Positions 11,288 to 22,496 of a DNA stretch of 64,000 bases are shown here, piece by piece (the first letter of the stretch is position 1; each line of letters opens with the position of its first letter). This DNA is from Piliocolobus tephrosceles (taxonomy: Eukaryota; Chordata; Mammalia; Primates; Cercopithecidae). The DNA is taken from positions 157,958,395-158,022,394 of the forward strand of contig NC_045438.1 of NCBI RefSeq assembly GCF_002776525.5, written 5' to 3'. The position numbers were made by a program, and so were the translations under genes. A model generated the notes under the pieces. That model had not been told where the DNA came from. It saw only the letters and a list, made by a program, of their open reading frames with translations, and did not search any database.

Positions 11288-11682
11288 GGCTGGGCGCGGT
11301 GGCTCACGCCTGTAATTCCAGTACTTCGGGAGGCCTAGGCAGGCGGATCATGAGGTCAGGAGTTCCAAACCAGCACGACTAACACGGTGAACCCCGTCTC
11401 TACTAAAAATACAAAAATTAGCCGGGCGTGGTGGCACGTGCCTGTAATTCCAGCTACTCAGGAGGCTGAGGCAGGAGAATCGCTTGAACTCAGGAGGCGG
11501 AGGTTGCAGTGAGCCAAGATCGCGCCACCGCACTCCAGCGTGGGTAACAGAGCAAGGCTCCGTCTTAGAGAAAAAGAAAGAAAGAAAAGAAAAGGAAAGA
11601 AGGAAGGAAGGAAGGAAGGAAGGAAGGAAGGAAGGAAGGAAGGAAGGAAGGAAGGAAGGAAGGAGAAAGAAAGAAAAGAAAA
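11288..11682 (+). mobile_element. AluS-like element with a microsatellite tail
   Basis: Full Alu whose A-tail has become an AAAG/GGAA repeat. AGATGTTGACAAAG before and AGATATTGACAAAG after are the target duplication. Confidence 0.92.
11602..11661 (+). repeat. (GGAA)15 microsatellite
   Basis: Fifteen uninterrupted GGAA units in the tail of the preceding Alu. Confidence 0.97.
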
Positions 11683-11987
11683 GATATTGACAAAGAATTA
11701 AGTCCAACACATGAGCTTTGACCAACATTCCAATAGATGGCAGTATTGGCTAACTTTTTCCTTAAAAACTTAGGTTCTTTTCAAGATGCTAATTAAACCT
11801 TGTTAGACACAATAGATATATTTTGTGTAATTTCTCAATGAGAATTTGTATGTGTAGTTTATTATATGTTGTGCTCTATATTGTAAAAAATAACAAAAAC
11901 CCTGAAGTGGTAATATCGTAGGCAATAATAATGCAGTAACCGAGGTATGAATGAACAGTTTTGAGCACTAAAACACACTAAGGGCTT
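11683..11987. other. Intergenic, no gene
   Basis: Nothing recognised. Confidence 0.5.
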
Positions 11988-12366
11988 TGTTATGGACTGA
12001 AATATGTCCTCTCCCCACAGTCACAGGATTATGAAGCCATGATCCTCAATGTGACTATATTTGGAATCAGGGCCTTTAAGGACATAAATAAATTAAATGA
12101 GGTCACAAGAGTGGAGCCCCAGTCTGATAGGACCGGTGTCCTTACAAGAAGAGGGAGATTCCCTACAGAGTCCTCTCTCTCAGCTTGGACACAAAAGAAA
12201 GGCCATGTGAGGACACAGAGAGAAGGTGGCTGTCTACGAGCTAGGAAGAAAGGCCTCACCAGAAACCTCCATCTTGGACTTCCAGCCTCGGGAACTGTGA
12301 GAAAAATAAATGTTTGCGATTAAAGTCGGTTGCATTTTGTTAAGGGGGGCCTAGCAAATGAATACA
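11988..12366 (+). mobile_element. MaLR LTR (MST/MLT1-like)
   Basis: Starts TGTTATGGACTGAA, contains GGACCGGTGTCCTTACAAGA and CATGTGAGGACACAGAGAGA, and ends after GAACTGTGAGAAAAATAAAT. Solo LTR; subfamily uncertain. Confidence 0.78.
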
Positions 12367-12379
12367 GGCTCTTTCCTAA

Positions 12380-12560
12380 CATTGTCTCTTTAAGAGCTCA
12401 CCAGCCTGAGGTAGGAATCATTCCATCTGTATTACTAATGAGACCGCTGAGGATCAAAGGGGTGAGTAAATTGCTTAGCAGCGCCTAGGTTTTATGTAAT
12501 GAGTTTGGCTAAAACGGTAGGGCTCCCTGATTCTAACCTCCCTGCAGGCTTTCCACCACA
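12380..12560 (+). mobile_element. MIR fragment
   Basis: GAGGTAGGAATCATTCCATC, then AATGAGACCGCTGAGGATCA and GGTGAGTAAATTGC follow the MIR core order. Ancient and diverged. Confidence 0.6.
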
Positions 12561-12639
12561 TCCACTGACCTCTACATGGTGAAAACCAAGGGTTCCCTCT
12601 GTCTTCAGGGAGCTCCACCCAGCAGCAGCATTTGACAGA

Positions 12640-13795
12640 GCTGTTCACTTTCTCTTCATGGAGCTGTGGCTTCCAGAGTCCACGCTCAGCAGTTCCCCTC
12701 CTTCTCCGGCTACTCCTCTTTTAGGTGAGCTTTGTTGGTGTCCTTCATTTCCCTGACTCTAAACATTGGAGAACTCCCCGTCCAGTCTTGGGCCTCTTCC
12801 CTGCTCATCCACAAGCACTCCCTAGGTGACCTCAGCCATGTGGCTGTTGGCCACAGCCTCCAAACTGGTTTTGCTGCCTCCACACTTGTCCCCCTGCCCT
12901 GACCGAGCAGCCAAGGTGACTCTGTTAAGATATGAAGCAGATTGCGCCATTGCTTGACTCAAGCCCCTCCAAAGTCTCTGCTCTCACTCAGAGGAAAAGC
13001 TGAGGGTTTTTTTGTTTTGTTTTTTTTCTTTTTGTTTTTGTTTTTTTGATGGAGTTTCACTCTTGTTGCCCAGACTGCAGTGCAGTGGTGTGATCTCGGC
13101 TCACTGCAACCTCCACCTCCTGGGTTCAAGCGATTCTCCTGCCTCAGCCTCCACAGGTGCCTGCCACCACGCCCGGCTAATTTTTGTATTTTTAGTAGAG
13201 ATGGGGTTTCTCCATGTTGGCTAGGCTGGTCTCGAACTCCTGACCTCAGGTGATCCACCTGCCTCGGCTTTGCAAAGTGCCGGGATTACAGGTGTGAGCC
13301 ACAGTGACTGGCCAAGCTAAGGTCTTTATAACATCTCCCTTTGGTGCCAACAGCTCCACCCCCCAACTCCCTTCACTTCTCCATTTCCCTCTGGCCTCCT
13401 CTGTTGCTCCTCTGTCCTTAGCACACTCATGCCTACCACACAAGCCAGCCCTGCTTCTGCCTCAGGGCCTTTGCACTCACTGGTTTCTCTCCTGGAATGT
13501 TTCTCTGGTAATGCAGATGCCACCATATCCTTGGAGACATCCTTATCTCAACTGCAAACCACCCTCCCTCTCAGTACTTCCTGACTTCTTTGTTTATGTT
13601 TTTCCTTCAGCCCATACCATTCATTATCTGCCATACTATATATTTTACTTACCTTGTTTATTTTCTCTCCTCTGGAATACAAAGTCCACAAGGGCAGAGA
13701 TTTTTGTCTTTTGTTTTCATGGTTCTAGGCTCAAAACCTCTAACAATGCATGGCACATGGAAGATGTGAGAATTTGCTGAATAACTGAATGGCAC
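12640..13795 (+). mobile_element. L2 3' region, split by an Alu
   Basis: 12640-13011 and 13314-13795 follow the L2 3' consensus: TCTCACTCAGAGGAAAAGCT, CTGCCTCAGGGCCTTTGCAC, TTTATTTTCTCTCCTCTGGA, AAGTCCACAAGGGCAGAG and a terminal GCATGGCACATGG. No functional ORF; the 158-codon frame here is not a gene. Confidence 0.8.
13012..13313 (-). mobile_element. AluS-like element inside L2
   Basis: Minus-strand Alu with a T-rich tail and a short internal deletion. AAGCTGAGGG before and AAGCTAAGGT after are the duplicated site. Confidence 0.9.
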
Positions 13796-14159
13796 CATGT
13801 TGCTTCACCTAAGGATAATGACTAAGAATAGGAAAAATGTACTGTGCAAAGATCAGTTCTCAATAGCTGTCTACATCTCAGAACAAGAAAAATTAGATGT
13901 AAACTGTTGCACAAAGGATTAGATGATTTTTTTTTTAATCAGACATTGGAGATAAGTATTGCCATAAGCCACATAAGCAAAACGATCAAATCTCTGGAGA
14001 CACTGGAAAATAAGATTGATTCTAAATTTGCTTCTGATGTTTACCATTGCTTTGCATAAAGGCAAAAGGAAGGGCTGGCCAGCTTCTCGTGGTTTTCCAA
14101 GTCCAGGTGCCTACGGCTGAAACAATAGACAAGGAGTAACACTGTAAAATTTGGCGGAG
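13796..14159. other. Intergenic, no gene
   Basis: Nothing recognised. Confidence 0.5.
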
Positions 14160-14250
14160 CTGGGAGACTGCTTGAGGCCAGTGGTTCAAGATAAGTCTGG
14201 GCAACATAGTGAGATTCTGCCTCTAAAACAAAACAAAATAAAAGACAAAA
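14160..14250 (+). mobile_element. Short Alu fragment
   Basis: GGGAGACTGCTTGAGGCCAG and CTGGGCAACATAGTGAG are Alu left-arm motifs, followed by an AAAC-rich tail. Confidence 0.65.
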
Positions 14251-14324
14251 CAACTAATTCTGGTTTTTTGTTTGTTTGTTTGTTTTTTAACACAACAGCA
14301 AACTTGACTATGAAAATTATTGCT

Positions 14325-14632
14325 GGCTGTGGTGGCTCGGGCCTGTAATCCCAGCACTTTGGGAGGCCGAGGCGGGTGGATTACCTGAGGTAAGAAGCTC
14401 AAGACCAGCCTGGCCAACATGGTGAATCCCTGTCTGTACTAATAATACAAAAAATTAGCCGGGCGTGGTGGTGCCTGCCTGTAATCCCAGCTACTCTGGA
14501 GGATGAGGCAGGAGAATCACTAGAACCCGGGAGGTAAAGGTTGCAGCGAGTTGAGAATCACTAGAACCTGGGAGGTAAAGGTTACTGCACTCCAGCCTGG
14601 GTGATAAGAGCAAAACTCTGTCCAAAAAAAAA
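14325..14632 (+). mobile_element. Alu with an internal 41-bp duplication
   Basis: Two-arm Alu in which 14512-14542 recurs at 14553-14583 (30 of 31 bases identical), replacing part of the normal right arm. AAAATTATT flanks both ends. Confidence 0.88.
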
Positions 14633-14699
14633 TTATTATGTATAATTCATTCAAGGCCCGTATGATTCAGGTCCCTTAGAAAAATGTCATAATTTTTTT

Positions 14700-15058
14700 G
14701 GCCGGGCGCGGTGGCTCAAGCCTGTAATCCCAGCACTTCGGGAGGCCGAGGTGGGCAGATCACGAGGTCAGGAGATTGAGACCATCCTGGCTAACACGGT
14801 GAAACCTCGTCTCTACTAAAAAATACAAAAAACTAGCNNNNNNNNNNNNNNNNNNNNNNNNNNNNNNNNNNNNNNNNNNNNNNNNNNNNNNNNNNNNNNN
14901 NNNNNNNNNNNNNNNNNNNNNNNNNNNNNNNNNNNNNGACTGGCGTAGACCCGGGGGGGAGCTGCCAGTGAGCTGAGATCTGGCCACCGCACACCAGCCC
15001 GGGGGGGAGAGAAAAACTCTCTGTCAAAAAAAAAAAAAAAGAAAAAGAAAAAAAGAAA
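14700..15058 (+). mobile_element. AluY interrupted by an assembly gap
   Basis: AluY with CTCAAGCCTG, flanked by AAAAATGTCATAATTTTT on both sides. The middle is replaced by 100 N, and the right portion next to the gap has many mismatches to the Alu consensus. Confidence 0.9.
14838..14937. other. Assembly gap, 100 N
   Basis: Exactly 100 N, the usual placeholder for a gap of unknown size. Comparison with the Alu at 4204 suggests about 56-58 bp are really missing. Confidence 0.98.
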
Positions 15059-15261
15059 AATGTCATAATTTTTATGATATTACTGAATACTATTGGCATT
15101 ATTTGTGTAGCCCATTTAAGTGAAGTCAATAACATAATTAAGTGGCATATTATCTTCATGTCAGGCCAATGTTATTTGGATTTTATAAGTTAGGGTGAGA
15201 TACAAGTAAGTGAAAATATTTTTTCTAATGAATAATGGTGAATCTAAAATGGGATCGACTT

Positions 15262-15549
15262 GGCCGGGCATAGTGGCTCATGCTTGTAATCCCAACATTT
15301 TGGGAGGCTGAGGCAGGAGGATTACTTGAAACCAGGAGCTTGAGAACAGCCTGGGCAACAAAGGGAGAACTCTTCTCTAATAAAAATAAGAATAAAAAAT
15401 TAGCCAGGTGTGGCAATGTTCACCTATGGTCCCAGCTACTTGGGAAGCTGAGGCAGGAGGATCATTTGAGCACAGGAGTTCAAGGCTGCAGTGAGCTGTG
15501 ATTGCATTTCAGCCTGGGCAAGAGAGCAAGACCCTGTCTCTAAAAAAAA
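15262..15549 (+). mobile_element. AluJ-like element
   Basis: Diverged two-arm Alu ending CCTGTCTCTAAAAAAAA. Confidence 0.87.
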
Positions 15550-15744
15550 TGATAATAATAAATAGGGCTGACTCGCATATGTAAGCAACTATTTTGTTAC
15601 CAGTGACAGAATATATGTGATGATGTTTTCTAGTCTTGTGACTGGTTTCTTAGTTGTATGTTTTATTTTTAGAATCGTTGTTTCCAGGCTGTGTTGTTTG
15701 GAAACTCAGCTGACAGATGTATGAATCTGATTCCGGGGTCTCTG

Positions 15745-15905
15745 AGATCTGGAAAGGGCCTCAGAGATGGTTGGGACTGATACTCTTGCATTACAGGTTA
15801 GGAAATGCAACCCGGAGACAAGAAGAAACTTGCCCAAGGACATAACAGCCAGCCTGTGGCTAGGCTGATACTAGAATCCTGTTCTTCCCATTCCAGTCGC
15901 ATGCT
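15745..15905 (+). mobile_element. MIR-class SINE
   Basis: CATTACAGGTTAGGAAATGC, then AAACTTGCCCAAGGACATAA and the CAGCCTGTGGCTAGGCTGAT segment follow the MIR core. Confidence 0.6.
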
Positions 15906-16436
15906 ACTCAGGAAACTCATCAACATTCCTGAATATTGAGTGTTTCCTACCTGTTACAGTAGCAGTTTTTGAGAAGGGTATATATTGTAGTTAAATTAAT
16001 CAGCTCTGGGAAAATATGGGTGCAGCATGCGAATATAGACTGCCATTTGAGAATCACTGCAGAAATGACAAAACCCTGAGAATGAAGAATGGACCTGAAA
16101 TAGTCCTGGCACGCTGCTCTTCCACCAAACTGAACTGCAGCTCTAAGGAAAATGACTTCACGTCTGTCACTCTAAAGCCTGTTCTAAGATCACATCCCCT
16201 CTGGCTCTCCCTAATACTTCTGATTATAGTCGGTAATCATGCCCATTAAATGTCTTTGGTTTCTTGGTACACAGAGAGAAGGTAAATAATGGGTTCATGA
16301 TTTCGGTAAGAATACACAAATATTTTTCACACTATAAATCTGCTTTCTGTTCAGTTAAATATTAGACTATCTGGTAATGGAGAACATGTTTGAAAAATCC
16401 ACCTAGGTTAACCTAAAATGTTGCATTTCCTGCCTT
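15906..16436. other. Intergenic, no gene
   Basis: A 77-codon frame at 16016-16249 has no recognisable domain or splice context. Nothing else seen. Confidence 0.5.
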
Positions 16437-16448
16437 TGGGCTTTGAAT

Positions 16449-16748
16449 TTTTTTTTTTTTTTTTTTGAGACGGAGTCTCGCTCTGTCGCCCAGGCTGGAG
16501 TGCAGTGGCCGGATCGCAGCTCACTGCAAGCTCCGCCTCCCGGGTTTACGCCATTCTCCTGCCTCAGCCTCCCGAGTAGCTGGGACTACAGGCGCCCGCC
16601 ACCTCGCCCAGCTAGTTTTTTGTATTTTTTAGTAGAGACGGGGTTTCACCGTGTTAGCCAGGATGGTCTCGATCTCCTGACCTCGTGATCCGCCCGTCTC
16701 GGCCTCCCAAAGTGCTGGGATTACAGGCTTGAGCCACCGCGCCCGGCC
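16449..16748 (-). mobile_element. Young AluY
   Basis: Near-consensus minus-strand AluY with TGGGCTTTGAATTTTT before and after. Its 5' end reads CAGGCTTGAGCCACC, the reverse complement of the CTCAAGCCTG variant. Confidence 0.94.
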
Positions 16749-16958
16749 TGGGCTTTGAATTTTTAAGTTTCATGTCTTCATAGATGGTCATCAGGATAAA
16801 AGTAGTATCTCTCTTATATTTGTGCACATGTTTAAGTCTGTGTACATATACATATAATTCATATAGCAAGCCCCATGCCAGTATGCTTAGGAAACACAAG
16901 AGTGCTAAAGACTAGAGTCAAGTTCCTCTAAGCAACTCAGGGTACGATCACTTATCAC

Positions 16959-17400
16959 TTTTTTTTAAGTACAATTTCTATTTTATTTTTCTCTGGAGAA
17001 TAGTCCATCTTCAGTCTTTAAGGACTCAGCTCTTTACACGGGCTTTGGTGGGGGTTGTGGAGCAGCACCCGCAGGTCTAAATCAGGGTTGGGGGTATTTG
17101 GTCCTTGCGGGCTTCATGAGATGGATTCCTGACTACTTTGCTGTGAATTGCATAACTCATACAGTAATGTAGCTTCACAAACAGCTTCAGAAGCACATAG
17201 GCATCGAAGACGCTCACTTCAGAAATGTCCCTGACTGCTGCGACCTCCATTGTGTTTTGGATGACGAATTTCTTAATGGCCTTGTCCTTGGACACACATA
17301 GGGCACAGTTTGTGCAGCGAATAGGCTGCACGTGGCCAAGGCACGACCGTTGTTCCTTCTTTTCTTTGTCATATGGGAGGCACGGACCGGAGAGAGGATT
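16959..17400 (-). pseudogene. RPS26: RPS26 processed pseudogene
   Basis: A retrocopy of the mRNA for 40S ribosomal protein S26. Reading the - strand, a short leader matching the RPS26 5' UTR precedes an ATG at 17372-17370 and MTKKRRNNGRA. About 13 bp are then lost, shifting the frame, and GHVQPIRCTNCALCVSKDK, AIKKFVIQ, AAVRDISEVSVFDAYVL and KLHYC follow. A second indel near 17085 causes an early TAG; the C-terminal RPAG...PPPK coding remains out of frame. There are no introns. The 3' UTR and AATAAA are retained, and an A-tail (T-run on the + strand, about 16959-16966) marks the 3' end. TTATCAC occurs at both flanks, a possible target duplication. Non-functional as a ribosomal protein. Confidence 0.93.
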
Positions 17401-17596
17401 ATCACGTTGTTTTGTTAGGAATAGTTTGCTAGTGTATGAGTATTCTGGCACAATTATATGATATTGAAAGTAGGAATCATAAACATGAGTAAGATTTGGA
17501 ATCCTGTGTATCAAGCGGCAATGAGTACATTAATGATGAAAATGACAGCAAAAGCTAAAAGTAAAAAAGAAGGCCTTAAAGTGCAGTTTTCAGCTC

Positions 17597-17772
17597 TTTT
17601 TTTTTTTTTTTTTAAAGTAGTGACAGGGTCTTGCTGTATTGTCCAGACTGAACTACAATGGTGCAATCATAGCTCATTGCAACCTTAAACTCCTGGGCTC
17701 AAGAGATCTTCTCGCCTCAGCCTCCCAAAGTGATGGGATTACACCATGGGTATGGACCACCATGCCTAACCA
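17597..17772 (-). mobile_element. Alu monomer (FLAM-like)
   Basis: T-run then diverged antisense Alu arm. Confidence 0.75.
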
Positions 17773-17815
17773 GAACATTTAAGTCGCTAAAGCTAAATGT
17801 TAAAAACAATCATCC

Positions 17816-18122
17816 GCCAGGCTCGGTGGCTCACACCTGTAATCCCAGCACTTTGGGAGGCCTAGGCAGGTGGATCACCTGAGGTCAGGAGTTCGAGACC
17901 AGCCTGGCCAACATGGTGAAACCCCGCCTCTCCTAAGAGTACAAAAAATTAGCCTGGCATGGTGGCACACATCTGTAATCCCAGCTATTTGGGAGGTTGA
18001 GGCAGGAGAATTGCTGAATCTGGGAGGCAGAGATTGCAGTGAGCTGACGTAGCACCACTACACTCAGGCCTGGGTGACAGAGTGAGACTCTGTCTCAAAA
18101 ATAAAAAAAATTAAAAAAAAAA
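17816..18122 (+). mobile_element. AluS-like element
   Basis: Two-arm Alu with A-rich tail. Confidence 0.9.
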
Positions 18123-18266
18123 ATTATGGGAAAGATGGTGGTAGTAAAAATAACATTAAGAATTATACATATTATGACAGTTTAGGGATTAAGTTTGTAT
18201 GTATTCTAAGAAAAATTTCCCTTATTTTTAGGTTTAATCTTATTCAGGTAAAATAAGAAATTTTCC

Positions 18267-18555
18267 TGGCTGTGTGTGGTGGCTGTAATCTCAGTACTTT
18301 GGGAGGCTGAAGAGTGCAGATCACTTGAGCTCAGGAGTTTAAGACCAGCCTGGGCAACATAGTGAAACCCCAGCTCTACAAAAAATACAAAAAAAAAAAA
18401 AAGTTGGGTGTGGTCTGTAGCACCTGTAGTCCCAGCTACTTGGGAGGCAGAGGATCACTTGAGCCTGGGAGGCAGAGGTTGTAGGGAGCCAAGATCACTC
18501 CACTGCACTCCAGCACGGGTGACAGAGTGAGACCCTCTCTCAAGAAGAAAAAAAA
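18267..18555 (+). mobile_element. AluJ-like element
   Basis: Diverged Alu with small deletions and a long mid A-run. Confidence 0.85.
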
Positions 18556-18673
18556 ATTCACTTATAGGTTATCTCTGCCCCAGTCCTTATTTTATATTTA
18601 CAAATAAATAATGAGCTTTAATTGGAAGACAGAAGTGAACAGAGTAATATACCGAAATTATATCCTTACACTG

Positions 18674-18970
18674 TTGGTTTTTTTGTTTGTTTGTTTTGAG
18701 ACAGAGTTTCACTCTTGTTGCCCAGGCTGGCGTGATCTCGGCTCAACGCAACTTCTGCCTCCCGGGTTCAAGCAATTCTCCTGCCTCAGCCTCCCGTGTA
18801 GCTGGGATTACAGGCATGTGCCACCACGCCCGGCTAATTTTTTTATTTTTAGTAGAGACGGGGTTTCTCCAGGTTGGTCAGGCTGGTCTCGAACTCTTGA
18901 CCTCAGGTGATCCGCCCGCTTCAGCCTCCCAAAGTGCTGAAATTACAGGCATGAGCCACGGTGCCCGGCC
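18674..18970 (-). mobile_element. AluS-like element
   Basis: Minus-strand Alu. ATCCTTACAC before and ATCCTCACAC after mark the insertion site. Confidence 0.9.
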
Positions 18971-19117
18971 ATCCTCACACATTTTACTGTGGAAACATGT
19001 ATACACCCACACAAAATCCCACTTATAAAACATCCCTATAGGACACTAGCAAAATCCCATGGGATCCCAGGGGTTCAGGAGCATAGTTTGAGGAACCCAA
19101 TCAAAAATCTTTGTGTT

Positions 19118-19427
19118 GGCCGGGCGTGATGGCTCATGCCTGTAATCCCAGCACTTTGGGAGTCCAAGGTGGGCAGATCCCATGAGGTCAGGAGTTGGAG
19201 ACCAGCCTGGCCAACATGGGGAAACCCCATCTCTACTAAAAATTCAAAAATCAGCCAGGTGCACGTGGTGGTGCACGCCTGTAGTTCCAGCTATTTGGGA
19301 GTCTGAGGCAGGAGAATTGCTTGAACCCAGGAGGCAGAGGTTGCAGTGAGCCAAAATTGTGCCCAGCCTGGGCAACAGAATGAGACTCTGTCTCAAAAAA
19401 AACAAACAAACAAACAAACAAACAAAC
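19118..19427 (+). mobile_element. AluS-like element with (CAAA)n tail
   Basis: Two-arm Alu with part of the right arm end deleted; the tail is a short CAAA microsatellite. Confidence 0.9.
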
Positions 19428-19497
19428 TTTATGCTTACTTTTTTAGAACTATCAGTGTTATCAGTTGGAATGATTTTGGCTCCAACTATATGTCTTT

Positions 19498-19652
19498 CTT
19501 TTTTTTTTTTCCCTTTTTTAATTTTTTTTTTTTGTAAGGGCAAGGTCTCACTATGTTGTACAGGATGGTTTTGAACTCCTGAGTTCACACGATCTTCCTA
19601 CCTTAGCCTCCCAAAGTGCTAGGATTACTGACATAAGCCACCACACCCAGCC
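19498..19652 (-). mobile_element. Partial (single-arm) Alu with target duplication
   Basis: TCCAACTATATGTCTTT occurs at 19481-19497 and 19654-19670, so the short element inserted as such or was trimmed internally. Confidence 0.85.
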
Positions 19653-19671
19653 TTCCAACTATATGTCTTTC

Positions 19672-20153
19672 ACTCATATTCTTTTATAATAAATCCTGAG
19701 GTAGGACAGCTATAGGATCACTTAATTCAGCAGCTTCACAAGACCATCAAAGACGGAATTCTTCCCATCTTTCCACTCTACCATTTGGGAGCTTCCTTTA
19801 TGTGGGAGCTTCCTTCATAGTCACAAAGTGGCTGCAGCGGCTCCAGACATCACCTCCCTTATATCCCCACTTGGTAACAACCAAAGCCTGGAAGACACAA
19901 TAAGGACCCAATCTTCTGTTCCTTTTTAAGAGTGAGGGAAATGATCCAAGAGTCCCTACTTCCAGTCAGATTTCCCCTTAAATCTCATTGGCAAAAAAAA
20001 TTCTATTACATACTCATTCCTAATTATCAGAGAGGAAAATGGAATTGTGATAATGACTTAGATAAGTGATTCACAACCCAGGCTGCTCACAGCAGCTGTC
20101 AAAGTCTAAACCAATTAAATCAGGATCTTTGCAGAGGGGCTTGGGCATCAGGG
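19672..20153. other. Intergenic, no gene
   Basis: Nothing recognised, apart from a short local duplication of GGGAGCTTCCTT near 19788-19815. Confidence 0.5.
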
Positions 20154-20458
20154 TTTTTTTTTTTTTTTTTTTTTTTCCAAGACAGAGTCTTGCTCTGTTG
20201 CCCAGGCTAGAGTACAATGACATGATCTTGGCTCACTGACACCTCTGCCTCCCAGGCTCAAGCGATTCTCCTGCCTCAGCCTCCCAAGTAGCTAGGATTA
20301 CAGGCATGTGCCATCACACCCAGCTAATTTTTGTATTCTTGGTAGAGACAGAGTTTCACCATGTTGGCCAGGCTGGTCTCGAACTTTTGACCTTGTGATC
20401 CACCCACCTTGGCCTCCTAAAGCGCTGGGATTACAGGCGTGAGCCACCATGCTTGGCC
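20154..20458 (-). mobile_element. AluS-like element
   Basis: Minus-strand Alu with a T23 run. GGGCATCAG flanks both ends. Confidence 0.9.
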
Positions 20459-20687
20459 GGGGCATCAGTATTTTTATAGAGCTCCCCAAAAGATTCTGAT
20501 TAACAGTGAAGGGTGAGGACCAGTGACTAGTCTAATTCTTAGATGAATCAAAATTCACCCCCTTGGGCAAGGAAAGACCCAGCCTTTCTTTAAACATGTG
20601 GTTGCCTGAGAATTGAACAAATTTGAAGTAGGGAGAGAATGGCTTTGCCATGCCTATCATGGTATTGTGGAGATTGAAGAACTAGTG

Positions 20688-20990
20688 GCCGGGTGAGGTG
20701 CCTCATGTCTGTAATCGCAGCATTTTGAGAGGCTGAGGCAGGTGGTTCACTTGAGGCCAGGAGTTTGAGACCAGCCTGGCCAACATGATGACCTCGTTTT
20801 TACTAAAAACACAAAAATTAGCTGGATATGGTGGTGTGTGGCTGTAGTCCCAGCTGAGGCAGGAGACTTGCTTGAACCCAGGAGGCGGGGGTTACAGTGA
20901 GCCGAGATTATGCCACTGCACTCCAGCCTGGGTGACAGAGTGAGACTCTGTCTCAAAAAAACAAAAAACAAAAAACAAAAAACAAAAAAA
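20688..20990 (+). mobile_element. Alu, last before the Alu-free zone
   Basis: Two-arm Alu with a CAAAAAA-repeat tail. AACTAGT on both sides is the duplication. Confidence 0.9.
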
Positions 20991-20991
20991 A

Positions 20992-22343
20992 CTAGTCAGA
21001 GCTGTTGAGGTGTTGAGGCAGCTGCTACTGATACATACTATAAACATGGAAGATGATTTTCATTTTTATAGTCATGAGCAGGATACTATATAATGTATAA
21101 TCATTGGACATTAAAGAAAACAAATTCATTCTTGACTCCTTAGGCTCAGAGCCACTCAGACATTGGAAAGCAAGTTTGTCAAGATGACAGAGAACCGAGG
21201 TAATGGATTCGAGTGATGAAACAGGAAGTTCATTCATGAGTTTTTGGCCACACCTCCCAAGTGACGACTTGGCCAGAAATGGGATAACTGGATTTCTCTA
21301 CTTCTCCTTTATCATCCTCAATGAGAGTGACCAAATATTAGAGCTAGATGGAACCTTAGTGAAAATCTGGCTACTCGCCCGGTCCCACCAGCCTGCCACC
21401 CATTTCAGATTTGAAGAGACAGAGACACATGGACCTTACGTAATTACTGGGGATTATCCCAGGAGTCTGTGGCAGAAGTCAGCTTCCTCCCTCCCTGCTT
21501 CCCCGCCCTGTTTCTGGTGCTTTCTACAAACACCAGGTTGTTTCTGTGATCATACTTAAGCATACCTAACTTGTGAATGCTGTATAGAAGGTGATAATGA
21601 ACATGATTTAGCTTTAACACTCAGTTTCCTAAAGGGACACGTGGGGGCAGCAAATGTTTAGGAACAAAAAATTCCAGTTCTAGTCTCTACTGTCTACATA
21701 TGTGTATACATTTGGGAAACGTTTGGGAAAGGAATATTTGAGATCTTCTTTTTCTTTTTTGTGGTTTACTTATTTGATGATATTGAGATTGTTTCTGAGC
21801 CATGTGCTTCAATATCGGATTGGGGATTTCAGAAAAAGTTTTAGTCACTGTGATTCAATTTAGCTTCCAAATGTACCTCTGCTAAGAGACTATTAAAAGT
21901 ACTCATAAATAGGACGCGTGTCTTCTTTGCAGTGTTTGTTAATTTTGAGTCACATCTTCTTTTTAGAAATTCATGAGACTTGGTGTCACAGAGACTGGAA
22001 TAAGTATAGTCAAACTTATTGGTGAAGATTTCCTTTAGCTGTTTTCATAATCCATTTCCATTGTTATGCTTACTGATGAATAAAACATTCTCTTTTGGTA
22101 GATACTTCTTTTTTTTCCCCCACCTTGATTTAATGTTTCCACTCTTCCTGTCAAGTTTCTTATTACTCCTTAATAACTCTCAATAAAATAATGATTCCTG
22201 GGAGATTATTCCTGCTTTCCTACTATCACCTGTTGATTTGAAAAGGCAGAACAATACCGTAGAAGCTTCACTAATGCATTGAAAGATAAAATGATAATAC
22301 TAAATACTAAAATACGAAAAGTGATACTAAAAGTGGAGTCCTG
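20992..22343. other. Intergenic, no gene
   Basis: A weak MIR-like stretch at about 21335-21430 (TTAGAGCTAGATGGAACCTT). The 118-codon frame at 21203-21559 has no recognisable domain. Confidence 0.45.
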
Positions 22344-22351
22344 GCACTAGT

Positions 22352-22496
22352 TTTTTTTGTTTTTTTTTTTTTTTTTTGACTCTTTAAATTTTATTTATTT
22401 ATTTATTTTTGAATTTTTTAAACTTATACTTTATGTTCTGGGATACATGTGCAGAACATGCAGGTTTGTTACATAGGTATATACGTCCTGCACTAG
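22352..22496 (-). mobile_element. 5'-truncated L1 3' end
   Basis: Antisense L1 tail: T-runs, TATACTTTATGTTCTGGGAT, ACATGTGCAGAACATGCAGG, TTTGTTACATAGGTATA. GCACTAGT flanks both sides. Confidence 0.88.

Noticed and set aside
13304..13780. 158-codon + strand frame
   Set aside because: Falls entirely in an L2 element; the protein has no coherent domain.
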